Below are positions 36,936-44,818 of a stretch of DNA of 64,000 nt, in pieces. The position numbers and the translations under genes are program-made. Location: contig JABDFA010000003.1 of NCBI GenBank assembly GCA_013286795.1, forward strand, positions 1 to 64,000. The letters are read 5' to 3'. The stretch's first letter is position 1, and every line of letters starts with the position of its first letter. The stretch comes from Candidatus Babelota bacterium (GTDB lineage: Bacteria > Babelota > Babeliae > Babelales > JABDEC01). The notes beneath the pieces were generated by a model. It was given only the letters and a program-made list of their open reading frames with translations. It did not search any database and was not told the origin of the DNA.

Positions 36936-36986
36936 CAATTTAGTAACAATTTTAATAAAATCTAAATTTATATTTCAAGAGATATT

Positions 36987-37610
36987 TTACAAAATTGCGC
37001 AACTGGGCTTATAGTTATTTGCATTCAATAACTTTTTTATTTGTTGATCTCTGGTATAATCTATCGCCATCCTAGATTCTTTATCTCTTAAAAATGGATC
37101 TGCTCCATATTCAAGCAAAATTGCAATAACATCAGCGGGTAACTCCTTTTTTACAGCTCTAATTAATATAGTTTCCCCAAATCTATTACCATCATTAATA
37201 TTTATTTTTTTATCTAAAAATAACAAAACTATTTTTTTTATCTTTAACATAAAACCCTCTATATTATTTGACTTTTCATACTTCGATTTTAAGTTCCATA
37301 AAATATAATATAATGCATGTTCACCGAAAAAATTCACAAACTCTACAGATGCTCCATTATCCAGAAATAATTTTATTAATTTTAAGTTTAGATTTTTACA
37401 AGCAACCATCAATGGAGTAGGTGAATAGCTACAATGCTGAATATAGTTTACATCACCAATTCCATTATCAATACAATATTTTGCTAATTTGAAGTCATTT
37501 TTTTTTGCAGCATAAAATATCAAATCTTCTTTAACTCTTTTTATTATCTCAGAACCATCCAATTTTATAAGAAATATTAGTAAAAATATTGTCCAATAAC
37601 TTCTCACCAT
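36987..37610 (-). CDS. Secreted ankyrin protein with C-terminal CaaX box (CAIL)
   Basis: 207 residues, the shortest of the five paralogues. It has a leader (SYWTIFLLIFLIKLDGS). There is no acidic spacer; the family block appears as EDLIFYAAKKNDFKLAKYCI. Ankyrin repeats run from 30 to 190 (PTPLMVACKNLNLKLIKLFL, LLEYGADPFLRDKESRMAID). It ends in Cys-Ala-Ile-Leu, stop. GGGG precedes the ATG. The leader and first repeat are more diverged than in the neighbours, but the CaaX end is kept. Confidence 0.85.
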   Translation of the reverse strand: MVRSYWTIFLLIFLIKLDGSEIIKRVKEDLIFYAAKKNDFKLAKYCIDNGIGDVNYIQHCSYSPTPLMVACKNLNLKLIKLFLDNGASVEFVNFFGEHALYYILWNLKSKYEKSNNIEGFMLKIKKIVLLFLDKKININDGNRFGETILIRAVKKELPADVIAILLEYGADPFLRDKESRMAIDYTRDQQIKKLLNANNYKPSCAIL

Positions 37611-37695
37611 TACACCCCTTTATTTAAGTACACGATATTTGTATTATTTTAACAAGTTAAAAGATAGTTTTTCTATGATATTTTATACTGGCTTA

Positions 37696-38427
37696 TTACA
37701 TAATTAAACAACTAGATCTTTTAACAGTCGCAGTAGTTTTTGCCGGTTTTGCCACCTTTGGCTTTCTAAATTTACGTATTATCTCAATAAACCACAAAGG
37801 ATACTCAGTTCTCATTGCTTTAATTAATATACTATCTCCATTTTTATCCAGTGAATCAATATTAAGACCATTATTAAGGAGTATTTTTATAATATCTGAA
37901 ACATAACTACGACATATCTCTTTGCCCTTATAAGTCCAATTATAACCATCTATCCCATCTTTATTCCATACCATTGTTACTATATAATGCAAAACATTAT
38001 TTCCATTGGAATCGACTTCATTCACATTTGCTTTGTTTTCAATAAACAATTTTACTAAGTCATAATTTAAATTTCCCACTGCCAACATTAAAGCTGTTTG
38101 GCCCTTGCTATTTTTTAAATTAATATCGCCTATTTTATTTTCAAAATAGAATTCAGCCCGCTTAAAGTCTCCACTTTCAACAACTTTGAAAAAACAATCT
38201 TTAAGTTTGTCGTTTATATCAGCATGACCAAAATTTTCTAATGCATCAGCTCTTGTTTTAATTTCATCACTATCAACTGCACTTGCTCCAGAAGTTTCAG
38301 TAGAACAAGAAAGAGCTAGAGCTATAGTACCAGGGTCTACTGGCGCATTAGATGTATCACCTGAATCCATAGAAAATACATGTGAATTTAGAACAAACAA
38401 AGAGACTAATAAACTTTTTTTCAACAT
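37696..38427 (-). CDS. Secreted ankyrin protein with C-terminal CaaX box (CLIM)
   Basis: 243 residues. It has a leader (KKSLLVSLFVLNSHVFS), a Ser/Thr/Ala-rich acidic spacer, the family block KLKDCFFKVVESGDFKRAEF and ankyrin repeats (80-215, NSKGQTALMLAVGNLNYDLV, DLVKLFIENKANVNEVDSNG). The tail is basic (ATVKRSS) and ends in Cys-Leu-Ile-Met, stop. Terminal Met favours farnesyltransferase, and upstream basic residues often assist membrane binding of prenylated proteins. Its 5' flank is an exact copy of the flank of the next gene upstream (42 bp, 38423-38464 = 39254-39295), pointing to tandem duplication. Confidence 0.87.
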   Translation of the reverse strand: MLKKSLLVSLFVLNSHVFSMDSGDTSNAPVDPGTIALALSCSTETSGASAVDSDEIKTRADALENFGHADINDKLKDCFFKVVESGDFKRAEFYFENKIGDINLKNSKGQTALMLAVGNLNYDLVKLFIENKANVNEVDSNGNNVLHYIVTMVWNKDGIDGYNWTYKGKEICRSYVSDIIKILLNNGLNIDSLDKNGDSILIKAMRTEYPLWFIEIIRKFRKPKVAKPAKTTATVKRSSCLIM

Positions 38428-38464
38428 TTTCAGAACCTTTCATTCAATAAATTTTGATACTTAC
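38423..38464. repeat. 42-bp direct repeat, copy 1
   Basis: Identical over 42 bp to 39254-39295 (offset 831). Here it lies between two ankyrin genes and supplies the ribosome site (GAAAGG) of the gene starting at 38427. In the other copy it encodes the last residues of the epimerase. Confidence 0.95.
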
Positions 38465-39258
38465 AAAATTATACATTTTGACCTTTTATCAGGAATCGTA
38501 GCTGGTTCTTCAACAAGTCGTCCTTGTGCTGATTTTATTAATTTTCTTAGAATGAGTTTTTGCTCTGGGGTGGCATAATTCCAACAAGATTCTCTTGATT
38601 TATTAACAAAACTGCAATCAGGTTTGAATTTACATAATAAATCAATTACCCAGTTAGCAACTTTATATTTTAAAGCTTTAAATAATAGAGTATTACCTTC
38701 ATAATCACATGAATTAATACTAACACCATATTTGATTAATAATTCGATAATTTGTTCCATTTTTGGTTCGACAATCCATTGTTTCACAAGTGCCGTCCTC
38801 TTTTTTGGCTCTAAATGCCAAAAGAATATAAAATAATGCAATGAATTATTCCCTTTTGAATCTACAAGATGCACACTTGCCCCATTTGTAACAAATAATA
38901 TAACAAGTTCTAAATTTATTTTTTGTACGGCTAACATCAATGCTGTTTGATCTTCGTTATTTCTTGAATTAATTTCACCTATTCTGTTTTTTAAGCAAAA
39001 TTCAGCTAATGCTAAATTATTAGTTTCAACAGCTCGAAAAAAACAATCCTTAACTTTAATTTCACCAAAATTTTTTAATAAATCTTCTGGAATATTAGAT
39101 TGTCCCTCTATCTCACCTTCCATTTCGCCTGACTCATTAGAACTATTTCCATTATAAAAAGAATCAGCATCTACTACATCTGATGTATCAAATGTCTCCA
39201 TAGCCAACGTTGGAACATTAAAAACAAACAAAAAAATTAACAATTTCTTTTTAAACAT
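38461..39258 (-). CDS. Secreted ankyrin protein with C-terminal CaaX box (CIIL)
   Basis: 265 residues, the most upstream of the five paralogues. It has a leader (FKKKLLIFLFVFNVPTLAM), an acidic spacer, the family block GEIKVKDCFFRAVETNNLAL and ankyrin repeats (90-240, NNEDQTALMLAVQKINLELV, LFVTNGASVHLVDSKGNNSL). The tail PDKRSK is basic and ends in Cys-Ile-Ile-Leu, stop. The ATG lies 2 nt after the epimerase stop, and its ribosome site GAAAGG is inside the epimerase coding sequence, so the two genes are coupled. Confidence 0.87.
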   Translation of the reverse strand: MFKKKLLIFLFVFNVPTLAMETFDTSDVVDADSFYNGNSSNESGEMEGEIEGQSNIPEDLLKNFGEIKVKDCFFRAVETNNLALAEFCLKNRIGEINSRNNEDQTALMLAVQKINLELVILFVTNGASVHLVDSKGNNSLHYFIFFWHLEPKKRTALVKQWIVEPKMEQIIELLIKYGVSINSCDYEGNTLLFKALKYKVANWVIDLLCKFKPDCSFVNKSRESCWNYATPEQKLILRKLIKSAQGRLVEEPATIPDKRSKCIIL

Positions 39259-39295
39259 TTTCAGAACCTTTCATTCAATAAATTTTGATACTTAC
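39254..39295. repeat. 42-bp direct repeat, copy 2 (epimerase 3' end)
   Basis: Identical to 38423-38464. In this copy the minus strand encodes the epimerase end (SKYQNLLNERF) and then the ankyrin start. The pair flanks the ankyrin gene 38461-39258 as a direct repeat. Confidence 0.95.
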
Positions 39296-40232
39296 TACAA
39301 TTTGCAGAAGAATATTTAACGTCACCTAGCCTAGCAGGTTTAAAGACAATTTCACCACTATAATTTCTAAATTCCTGTTTTAAGTTTTTGATAAGTTCTA
39401 ATAAATTTATACTTTTGCCGGTAGCAATGTTGAGAGATTGACCATTTAATTTTTCTGGAGATAATTTTGCAAGATTTAAGTTAGCAGCTATTATTTGCTC
39501 AACTGATATAAAATCTCTTGTCTGTAAACCATCACCAAAAATTATAATTGGCTGGTTGTTTTTCATGCAATCTTTAAATTTTGCAACTACAGCAGCATAA
39601 GGGCCATTACTGCTTTGTCGTAAGCCATAAACATTAAAATATCGCAAGCATATTGTATTTAAAGAAAATAAATCATTATACATTTTGCAGTAATATTCAC
39701 CCATTAATTTTGAAAATCCATAAACAGATGTAGGGGTTAATTGCATATCTTCTTTACATTCCCCTTCATAATTGCCATAAACAGCAGAAGAGGATGAAAA
39801 AATAAATTTAGTAACTTTATTAGTTTTTGAAGCTTGTAACATATTAAAAGTACCTTGAACATTAATATTGTTACAGGTTAATGGATCTGTCATAGATTCA
39901 GGTACTGAAATAAATGCTGCTAAGTGAAAAATTATCTCCTGATTTTTTGTTGTTTTTAAACATGTATCAAAATCTCGTATATCACCGAAAATAAAATTTA
40001 TGTGATTTCGAACACTAAGCAAGTTGTCTAAGTTACCTGTAGATAGGTTATCAAGAACTGTAACATTTGCACCTAGCTCAACAAACTTTTCAACTAGGTG
40101 AGAACCTATAAACCCAGCCCCTCCTGTTACTAAAACATTTTTATTTTTATACAAATTTTTAACATTTGAAGACAATTCCATAGCTCCTACCACCTTTGAT
40201 ACAAAAACTAAAAATAAAATAAGTCTTTTCAT
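39261..40232 (-). CDS. NAD-dependent sugar epimerase (SDR) with N-terminal leader
   Basis: 323 residues of the extended short-chain dehydrogenase family. It has the NAD motif LVTGGAGFIGSH (about 35-46), the DNLSTG segment typical of UDP-glucose/UDP-glucuronate epimerases, the SSSAVYG active-site strand, catalytic YGFSK and the RYFNVYG substrate loop. An N-terminal hydrophobic leader (MKRLILFLVFVSKVVGAM) precedes the Rossmann fold, which is unusual for this cytoplasmic family; AAGGA before this ATG supports translation from here. The C terminus stops at SKYQNLLNERF, where relatives normally continue for tens of residues, so the end seems trimmed. The flavoprotein at 40576 is its upstream neighbour. 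Confidence 0.87.
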   Translation of the reverse strand: MKRLILFLVFVSKVVGAMELSSNVKNLYKNKNVLVTGGAGFIGSHLVEKFVELGANVTVLDNLSTGNLDNLLSVRNHINFIFGDIRDFDTCLKTTKNQEIIFHLAAFISVPESMTDPLTCNNINVQGTFNMLQASKTNKVTKFIFSSSSAVYGNYEGECKEDMQLTPTSVYGFSKLMGEYYCKMYNDLFSLNTICLRYFNVYGLRQSSNGPYAAVVAKFKDCMKNNQPIIIFGDGLQTRDFISVEQIIAANLNLAKLSPEKLNGQSLNIATGKSINLLELIKNLKQEFRNYSGEIVFKPARLGDVKYSSANCSKYQNLLNERF

Positions 40233-40286
40233 ACTTATATTCCTTTAATTTGCAAAATAAATCTCTTCTGAAATTTAAAGTTAATC

Positions 40287-40352
40287 CCCCTCCCGTTCGC
40301 CCTGAGCGACCTCTGAGCGAGCGTTTAGCGAGTCGAATGAGGGAGTCGAATG
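40287..40352. repeat. GC-rich palindromic repeat inside MITE copy 1 (left)
   Basis: CCCGTTCGCCCTGAGCGACC ... GAGCGTTTAGCGAGTCGAA ... GAGTCGAATGG. Orientation opposite to the copy at 40432. Confidence 0.8.
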
Positions 40353-40431
40353 GATAAAAATTTTTAAGAATTTTATATTTTTTGTATACAATATTTTTTT
40401 AAATTATTCAATTGAGATGATATTTAAGAAA

Positions 40432-40497
40432 TCCATTCGACTCGGTCATCGACTCCTTGCGTCGCTCAGACCTCGCTCAGGACGAACGGATTGGGTA
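40432..40497. repeat. GC-rich palindromic repeat inside MITE copy 1 (right)
   Basis: CCATTCGACTCGGTCATCGA ... GCGTCGCTCAGACCTCGC ... CAGGACGAACGG, the reverse-complement orientation of the left copy. Confidence 0.8.
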
Positions 40498-40575
40498 AAA
40501 TTTTTCTATAAATAACGTATGACTTTATATAAAAAAATGCTAAGTCAGGGCGAACGAAATCAATACTTTCTCATT

Positions 40576-41880
40576 TCAAAATATGTCTATTATCTTATCA
40601 ACAATATCCCTTCCATCTAAAACTGCCTCTTGCATACTAGAGTATTTCCATTGCCCATATCTGCCAATAGAAAAAATAGAATTTTCTTGCAGGCTATTAT
40701 GTAATGATACTAAATTTTTCTCTCTCCAAAAATTATAAATTACATAAGCTCTAGGAATATATATTATTTTTTGAGTTAAAATTTCTGAGTCAGAGATTTT
40801 AAAAAGCTGTTTAGCTTGCGATATAGATTTTTGTAGGATCCACTCAACTTCTTGAGAGCTTTTTTTTGTATATCCAAATTCACCATATAACGAACTACAA
40901 CCTGCAGGTACACTATGTGAAGAAAAGTTATGGTTGAAACCTATACGATAAAAGGGATATTTTTCTTCCGGAAAATAAATCCAATGTTTTTCTGAAAGAT
41001 CTGGACGAGCCAAACCTAAATTAAAATTAACAACAGAATTACAAACTAATTTTTTTGATATTTTTGAAAAATCTGTTGTTGAGCTATCCTGAATTTTACT
41101 TAACATCAAATCAAGTGGCATAGTGGTTATTAATTTGTCAAAACTTTCTTGATGACCATTTTCAAAAATAATATTTTTATTTTTTAAGTTTATAGACTTG
41201 ACTGAAAAATTTGTTTGTATTGGGTTTTTAATATTTTCAGCAAGTTTTTTTACCCAGAAAAATATTCCGCCTTTTTGTGGATAAAAAAATTGTGAATTAT
41301 AGCCAACTTTAACAGATACATTCGCAGACATGGCTCCAGAAATTATTTGATTTAAAGATGTTTGTGGAACAAATCTACCTGTCCAATCTGCAGAAATCTT
41401 TTTTAGGTTATAATCAAAAAGTTTACTTTGAAATGGAAAGAAAAAGTTTTTACCAAAACCTAAACCAAAGTTTTTAATTACCCATTGGTAAAAAGTTTTT
41501 GGATCTTTTTTACCTTTTTTTCTTGCAACAAAACCTTCTATGCATTCAACAATTACTTCTTGGGGAAGTCCAAATAAGTTCATTTGATAAGGGTATGGTG
41601 TATATGTTTCACGTGAATACACAAAAGATTTTCGATCAATAGAATTTAGATTTTCTTTGCCTACAATATTATTAAGCAATTGATCAAAATAATCATCACT
41701 TATATGTAACAAATGCCCTGTATAATCAAATGTAAATCCATCCTGATAAATAGATCTACATAGACCACCAATTTCATTTTCTTTTTCAAATAATTTGTAA
41801 TCAAAAAAACCTTTTTTTTCAAGATGATAAGCTGTAGAAAGCCCTGTAAGTCCGGCACCTATAATTATAATTTTAGCCAC
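40576..41880 (-). CDS. FAD-dependent oxidoreductase, UDP-galactopyranose-mutase/amine-oxidase-like
   Basis: 434 residues. The N-terminal dinucleotide motif IIIIGAGLTGLSTAYHLEK is followed by FEKENEIGGLCRS and FTFDYTGHLLHI, a signature of the protoporphyrinogen-oxidase/UDP-galactopyranose-mutase group. The C terminus has the second flavin motif FSIGRYGQWKYSSMQEAVLD. Next to a UDP-sugar epimerase this suggests surface polysaccharide metabolism (epimerase to UDP-galactose, then mutase-type ring contraction or another oxidation), but the substrate is not certain. The start is GTG with GGAGG. It is separated from the epimerase by the MITE-like element. Confidence 0.8.
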   Translation of the reverse strand: MAKIIIIGAGLTGLSTAYHLEKKGFFDYKLFEKENEIGGLCRSIYQDGFTFDYTGHLLHISDDYFDQLLNNIVGKENLNSIDRKSFVYSRETYTPYPYQMNLFGLPQEVIVECIEGFVARKKGKKDPKTFYQWVIKNFGLGFGKNFFFPFQSKLFDYNLKKISADWTGRFVPQTSLNQIISGAMSANVSVKVGYNSQFFYPQKGGIFFWVKKLAENIKNPIQTNFSVKSINLKNKNIIFENGHQESFDKLITTMPLDLMLSKIQDSSTTDFSKISKKLVCNSVVNFNLGLARPDLSEKHWIYFPEEKYPFYRIGFNHNFSSHSVPAGCSSLYGEFGYTKKSSQEVEWILQKSISQAKQLFKISDSEILTQKIIYIPRAYVIYNFWREKNLVSLHNSLQENSIFSIGRYGQWKYSSMQEAVLDGRDIVDKIIDIF

Positions 41881-41906
41881 AACCCTCCTTAAACTTTTTG
41901 GTAAAC

Positions 41907-43034
41907 CTAATTATAAATGTACATAATAGGGTTATATTCAAAAACTTCAAGATTTAAATGTTTTGGAATTGGTGGAAATGGTCCGGCATAAGGAATAACT
42001 TTATCTATAACAAAATCATCAATTTCTTCAGACCCGGAAGAAAGTAGTTTTTTAGCAGATATTATTTTACCATTTTTGTCTATTTTAATACTAATCTGCA
42101 TAGTTAATGGAGGATTGGCTATGTGAAAATGCACTGATGGATATTTAACAATATAAGCAGTTTGCATAAATTGATGTATTTTTTGAATATACGAAGCTTG
42201 TCGCATTTGTTCCAAATCAGGAATTAAACTATCATTACCTTTCCAGTTAATAGGGTCATTTCCAAGAGATTCACCTAATAAACCACTAGTAACTGTAGGC
42301 AAAATAGCTTTGTGTTCTTTGGCCAAAATCCATCTACGTGTCGGTCTTTTGGGACGCGTTTTATTTTTTAAATTTTTATCTATTTGTGTACTTGTATTAC
42401 TTACAAAATCATTTTTTGGTTTTATTTTTTGTTTTTCAGAAATTTTAAATTCCTCTAATTGCATAAACTGCTTATCACCATCCGGTTCATCTGTTTGCGT
42501 TATAATTCCAAGCTCAGCTTTTTTTTCTATTTCTGCTGCTTTTTTTATAGACTCAATTTCTGGTTTTGTCCCAATATTTGGCTCGCTCTCTGAATTAGTT
42601 TCTTCTTCTATTCCAACACCATCTTCAAAAAATTTAGTTTTATCTTCTATAGGATTTCCTGCCTGAGTAGGATCAATAATAATTGGCTTTGGTATTACAG
42701 ATTCATCATCAATTGGTACGGGCATTCCACCCCGTTGTCTCATAGTAGCGATCTCTTTCTGAGGAGGTAATGGTTCATGAGCTATTTGTGATATTTTTTG
42801 CATTAAATCTTCTTCCTGTTGTTTATTTAAGATATTTGGCTTGGGTTCTTCTGGTTCTTGAATATAATTTAAAATAGGTAGAATATCACGATTTATTTCG
42901 CTACGAGCCTGTTTTACTTGATCTATTTGATTAAAAAAAATATAAAGTAATAACCAATGAATTAATAAAAAAATAAGAATTAATAAATATAAATTTCTTT
43001 TTCTTTCATAATCTATGTTTACTTCATCATTCAT
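41907..43034 (-). CDS. TonB-like protein with proline-rich linker
   Basis: 375 residues. It has a cytoplasmic N terminus, one membrane helix (residues about 14-34, NLYLLILIFLLIHWLLLYIF) and a long linker rich in Pro, Glu and Lys. The C-terminal domain (about 295-375) has the TonB-type pattern TMQISIKIDKNGKIISAKKL and FVIDKVIPYAGPFPPIP. It would be an energy transducer or a periplasm-spanning scaffold. It is a second protein of this kind besides the tolA-like gene, but without its own exbB/exbD here, so it may share TolQR. GAGGAGG precedes the ATG. 26 nt upstream of the flavoprotein gene; co-transcription is possible. Confidence 0.75.
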   Translation of the reverse strand: MNDEVNIDYERKRNLYLLILIFLLIHWLLLYIFFNQIDQVKQARSEINRDILPILNYIQEPEEPKPNILNKQQEEDLMQKISQIAHEPLPPQKEIATMRQRGGMPVPIDDESVIPKPIIIDPTQAGNPIEDKTKFFEDGVGIEEETNSESEPNIGTKPEIESIKKAAEIEKKAELGIITQTDEPDGDKQFMQLEEFKISEKQKIKPKNDFVSNTSTQIDKNLKNKTRPKRPTRRWILAKEHKAILPTVTSGLLGESLGNDPINWKGNDSLIPDLEQMRQASYIQKIHQFMQTAYIVKYPSVHFHIANPPLTMQISIKIDKNGKIISAKKLLSSGSEEIDDFVIDKVIPYAGPFPPIPKHLNLEVFEYNPIMYIYN

Positions 43035-43122
43035 TTTTCCTCCTCATCAAGTATCAATAACAATACCAAAACAAAGAAATTTTTGATATAGTATGTAACA
43101 TTAAAATCGAAAACCCAATATT

Positions 43123-44205
43123 ATGAAATACTTATTAATCACGTTTTTACTCTTATTTATTCACTCTTTTATACGCCCAGCGCAACCTACAGAAATATTT
43201 TATGCAATAAAAAATAATAAAAGCTTTGAAGAAATAGAAGCGCTATTACAAAAAAAAGAAAACTACAGGTTAGGCCCAGAATATATAGACAGTTTATCTC
43301 GCAAAGAAAAAGAGTTCCAAAAAATTTTCAAAAAAAATGACCATAAAGCTTTATATAAATTCCTAGAACAATACAGATCATCAAAAGTTTTATATCTTAC
43401 TACATTGTTTAGGATTAAATATCATGTAGAATGCATATATAACTCAATTGATACTTACAAAGGACAGTATCCTAATTATCGTAGTTTTCAGGAGAAATCA
43501 GAGCTAAAAGAAGTTATCAAAAGATTCAACTCAATAATACCTCCACAATTAAAAATTATTTTAGAAAACACGGAAATAAAAACACAAAAAATATTTGATC
43601 TTATTATAAAAATAATAGATGAAGAAATAATTGGTTTTATAAATTCTAATGCTCATTTAATGACTCATGAAGATGCAGTTTATCTATTTAATGAATGTTT
43701 AAATAAAAGAAACATACATATACTAAAGATTTTAATTAAAAAATTTAAACTTAAAGAAACTACTGTTGCTATAAACATGAATACTTTACGCGATGCAGCC
43801 TTTAAATGTATTGAACAAGAAAATAGATACAAATGCCTTAAAGTTTTGATGGAATTTGGCGTAAAGGATACTACAGATTATCCTACAATATTATATGAAC
43901 TAGCAAGAATAGGTAATGTTAAAGAATTAAAATTAGCTTTAAAACATGGATTTGATCCAAATTTTATAGTTGAAACATCGTCCATTTATAATACAGCAAT
44001 ATGTATAGCTGTTTCTAATGGACATTTTGAATGCGTAGAAACTCTTATTGAATATGGAGCAAATATAAAGGAAAACTTAAAGGAAAGAGCTACGTTTGTA
44101 AAAGCTAAAGATAACTTAAAAAATAAAAGAAGAGCTCTTTTAATAAACTTTATATTACCTGATTTAGCTAATATTGTTTTAGAGTATGCGATAGATGATA
44201 AATAA
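43123..44205 (+). CDS. Secreted ankyrin-like protein with C-terminal F-box-like motif
   Basis: 360 residues. It has a leader (KYLLITFLLLFIHSFIRPA), then a long helical region without clear repeats (30-230). Degenerate ankyrin repeats follow in the last third (KELKLALKHGFDPNF, NTAICIAVSNGHFECVETLI, EYGANIKENL). The C terminus ILPDLANIVLEYAIDD matches the LP-x-L-x2-I-x2-Y end block found in other ankyrin genes of this window. The stop overlaps the start of the DNA glycosylase gene by 11 nt, an unexpected coupling of an effector-like gene to a repair gene. Confidence 0.78.
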   Translation: MKYLLITFLLLFIHSFIRPAQPTEIFYAIKNNKSFEEIEALLQKKENYRLGPEYIDSLSRKEKEFQKIFKKNDHKALYKFLEQYRSSKVLYLTTLFRIKYHVECIYNSIDTYKGQYPNYRSFQEKSELKEVIKRFNSIIPPQLKIILENTEIKTQKIFDLIIKIIDEEIIGFINSNAHLMTHEDAVYLFNECLNKRNIHILKILIKKFKLKETTVAINMNTLRDAAFKCIEQENRYKCLKVLMEFGVKDTTDYPTILYELARIGNVKELKLALKHGFDPNFIVETSSIYNTAICIAVSNGHFECVETLIEYGANIKENLKERATFVKAKDNLKNKRRALLINFILPDLANIVLEYAIDDK

Positions 44206-44767
44206 AAAAATTTTACCAAGAAAATTTTATCAAAGAAACACTGTAACTGTAGCCAAAGATTTAATTGGCAAAATATTAGTAAGAAACATCAATGGAAAAA
44301 TATTATCAGGGATGATAACTGAAACAGAAGCTTATTGTGGTGAAGTTGATCCGGCTAGCCATTCATACAGAAATAAAACAATAAGAAATAAAGCTCTGTT
44401 TGAAGTTGAAGGACATGCTTATATTTATTTTACCTATGGAAATCATTTTTGTTTAAATGCGGTAGCAAAAGATAAAAACCATATGTCCGGAGGGGTTTTA
44501 ATTAGAGCTATTTATCCATTAGAGGCCATAGCAGAAATGCAAAAAAACAGGCATATAAAAAATTTAAAAACTCTTACTAATGGCCCCGGTAAATTAACAC
44601 AGGCTCTTAAGATTACAAAAGAGCTTTATGGTATAGATCTTACAAAACAAGGCGAATTATTTATTTGTGATTCCGTCAACAAAAACAATTATCAAATTTT
44701 AGTCAGTCCAAGGATAGGTATAAAACAAGCAGTAGATTACCCTTGGAGATTTCATATAAAAATTTAA
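44195..44767 (+). CDS. mpg: 3-methyladenine DNA glycosylase (AAG/MPG family)
   Basis: 190 residues of the AAG fold: FYQRNTVTVAKDLIGKILVR, the catalytic-loop ITETEAYCGEVDPASHSY (Glu in the water-activating position) and NKALFEVEGHAYIYFTYGNH. GGVLIRAIYPLEAI and NGPGKLTQAL are further family blocks. It removes alkylated and deaminated purines from DNA. Length is typical. The ATG overlaps the ankyrin-like gene upstream, so expression is probably coupled. Convergent with the next ankyrin gene. Confidence 0.95.
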   Translation: MINKKILPRKFYQRNTVTVAKDLIGKILVRNINGKILSGMITETEAYCGEVDPASHSYRNKTIRNKALFEVEGHAYIYFTYGNHFCLNAVAKDKNHMSGGVLIRAIYPLEAIAEMQKNRHIKNLKTLTNGPGKLTQALKITKELYGIDLTKQGELFICDSVNKNNYQILVSPRIGIKQAVDYPWRFHIKI

Positions 44768-44818
44768 TTTCAGAGTATTAAATCATTTTAAAATTAAATT
44801 GCAAACTTTTAAAACTCA

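Larger units (their letters stand above)
40261..40566. mobile_element. MITE-like element, copy 1
   Basis: Over about 300 bp this intergenic stretch aligns with 54849-55208: the start ATCTCTTCTGAAA, a GC-rich repeat, a shared AT-rich middle (TTGTATACAATATTTTTTTA), a second GC-rich repeat in opposite orientation, and the end AGTCAGGGCGAACG. There is no coding capacity. The right terminal inverted repeat is more decayed than in copy 2. It fills the whole 343-nt gap between the epimerase and the flavoprotein. Confidence 0.7.

Noticed and set aside
42310-42666. A 118-codon plus-strand open frame with a hydrophobic look
   Set aside because: Antisense to the charged linker of the TonB-like protein; the Ser/Phe-rich composition is what the reverse of Lys/Glu codons gives.
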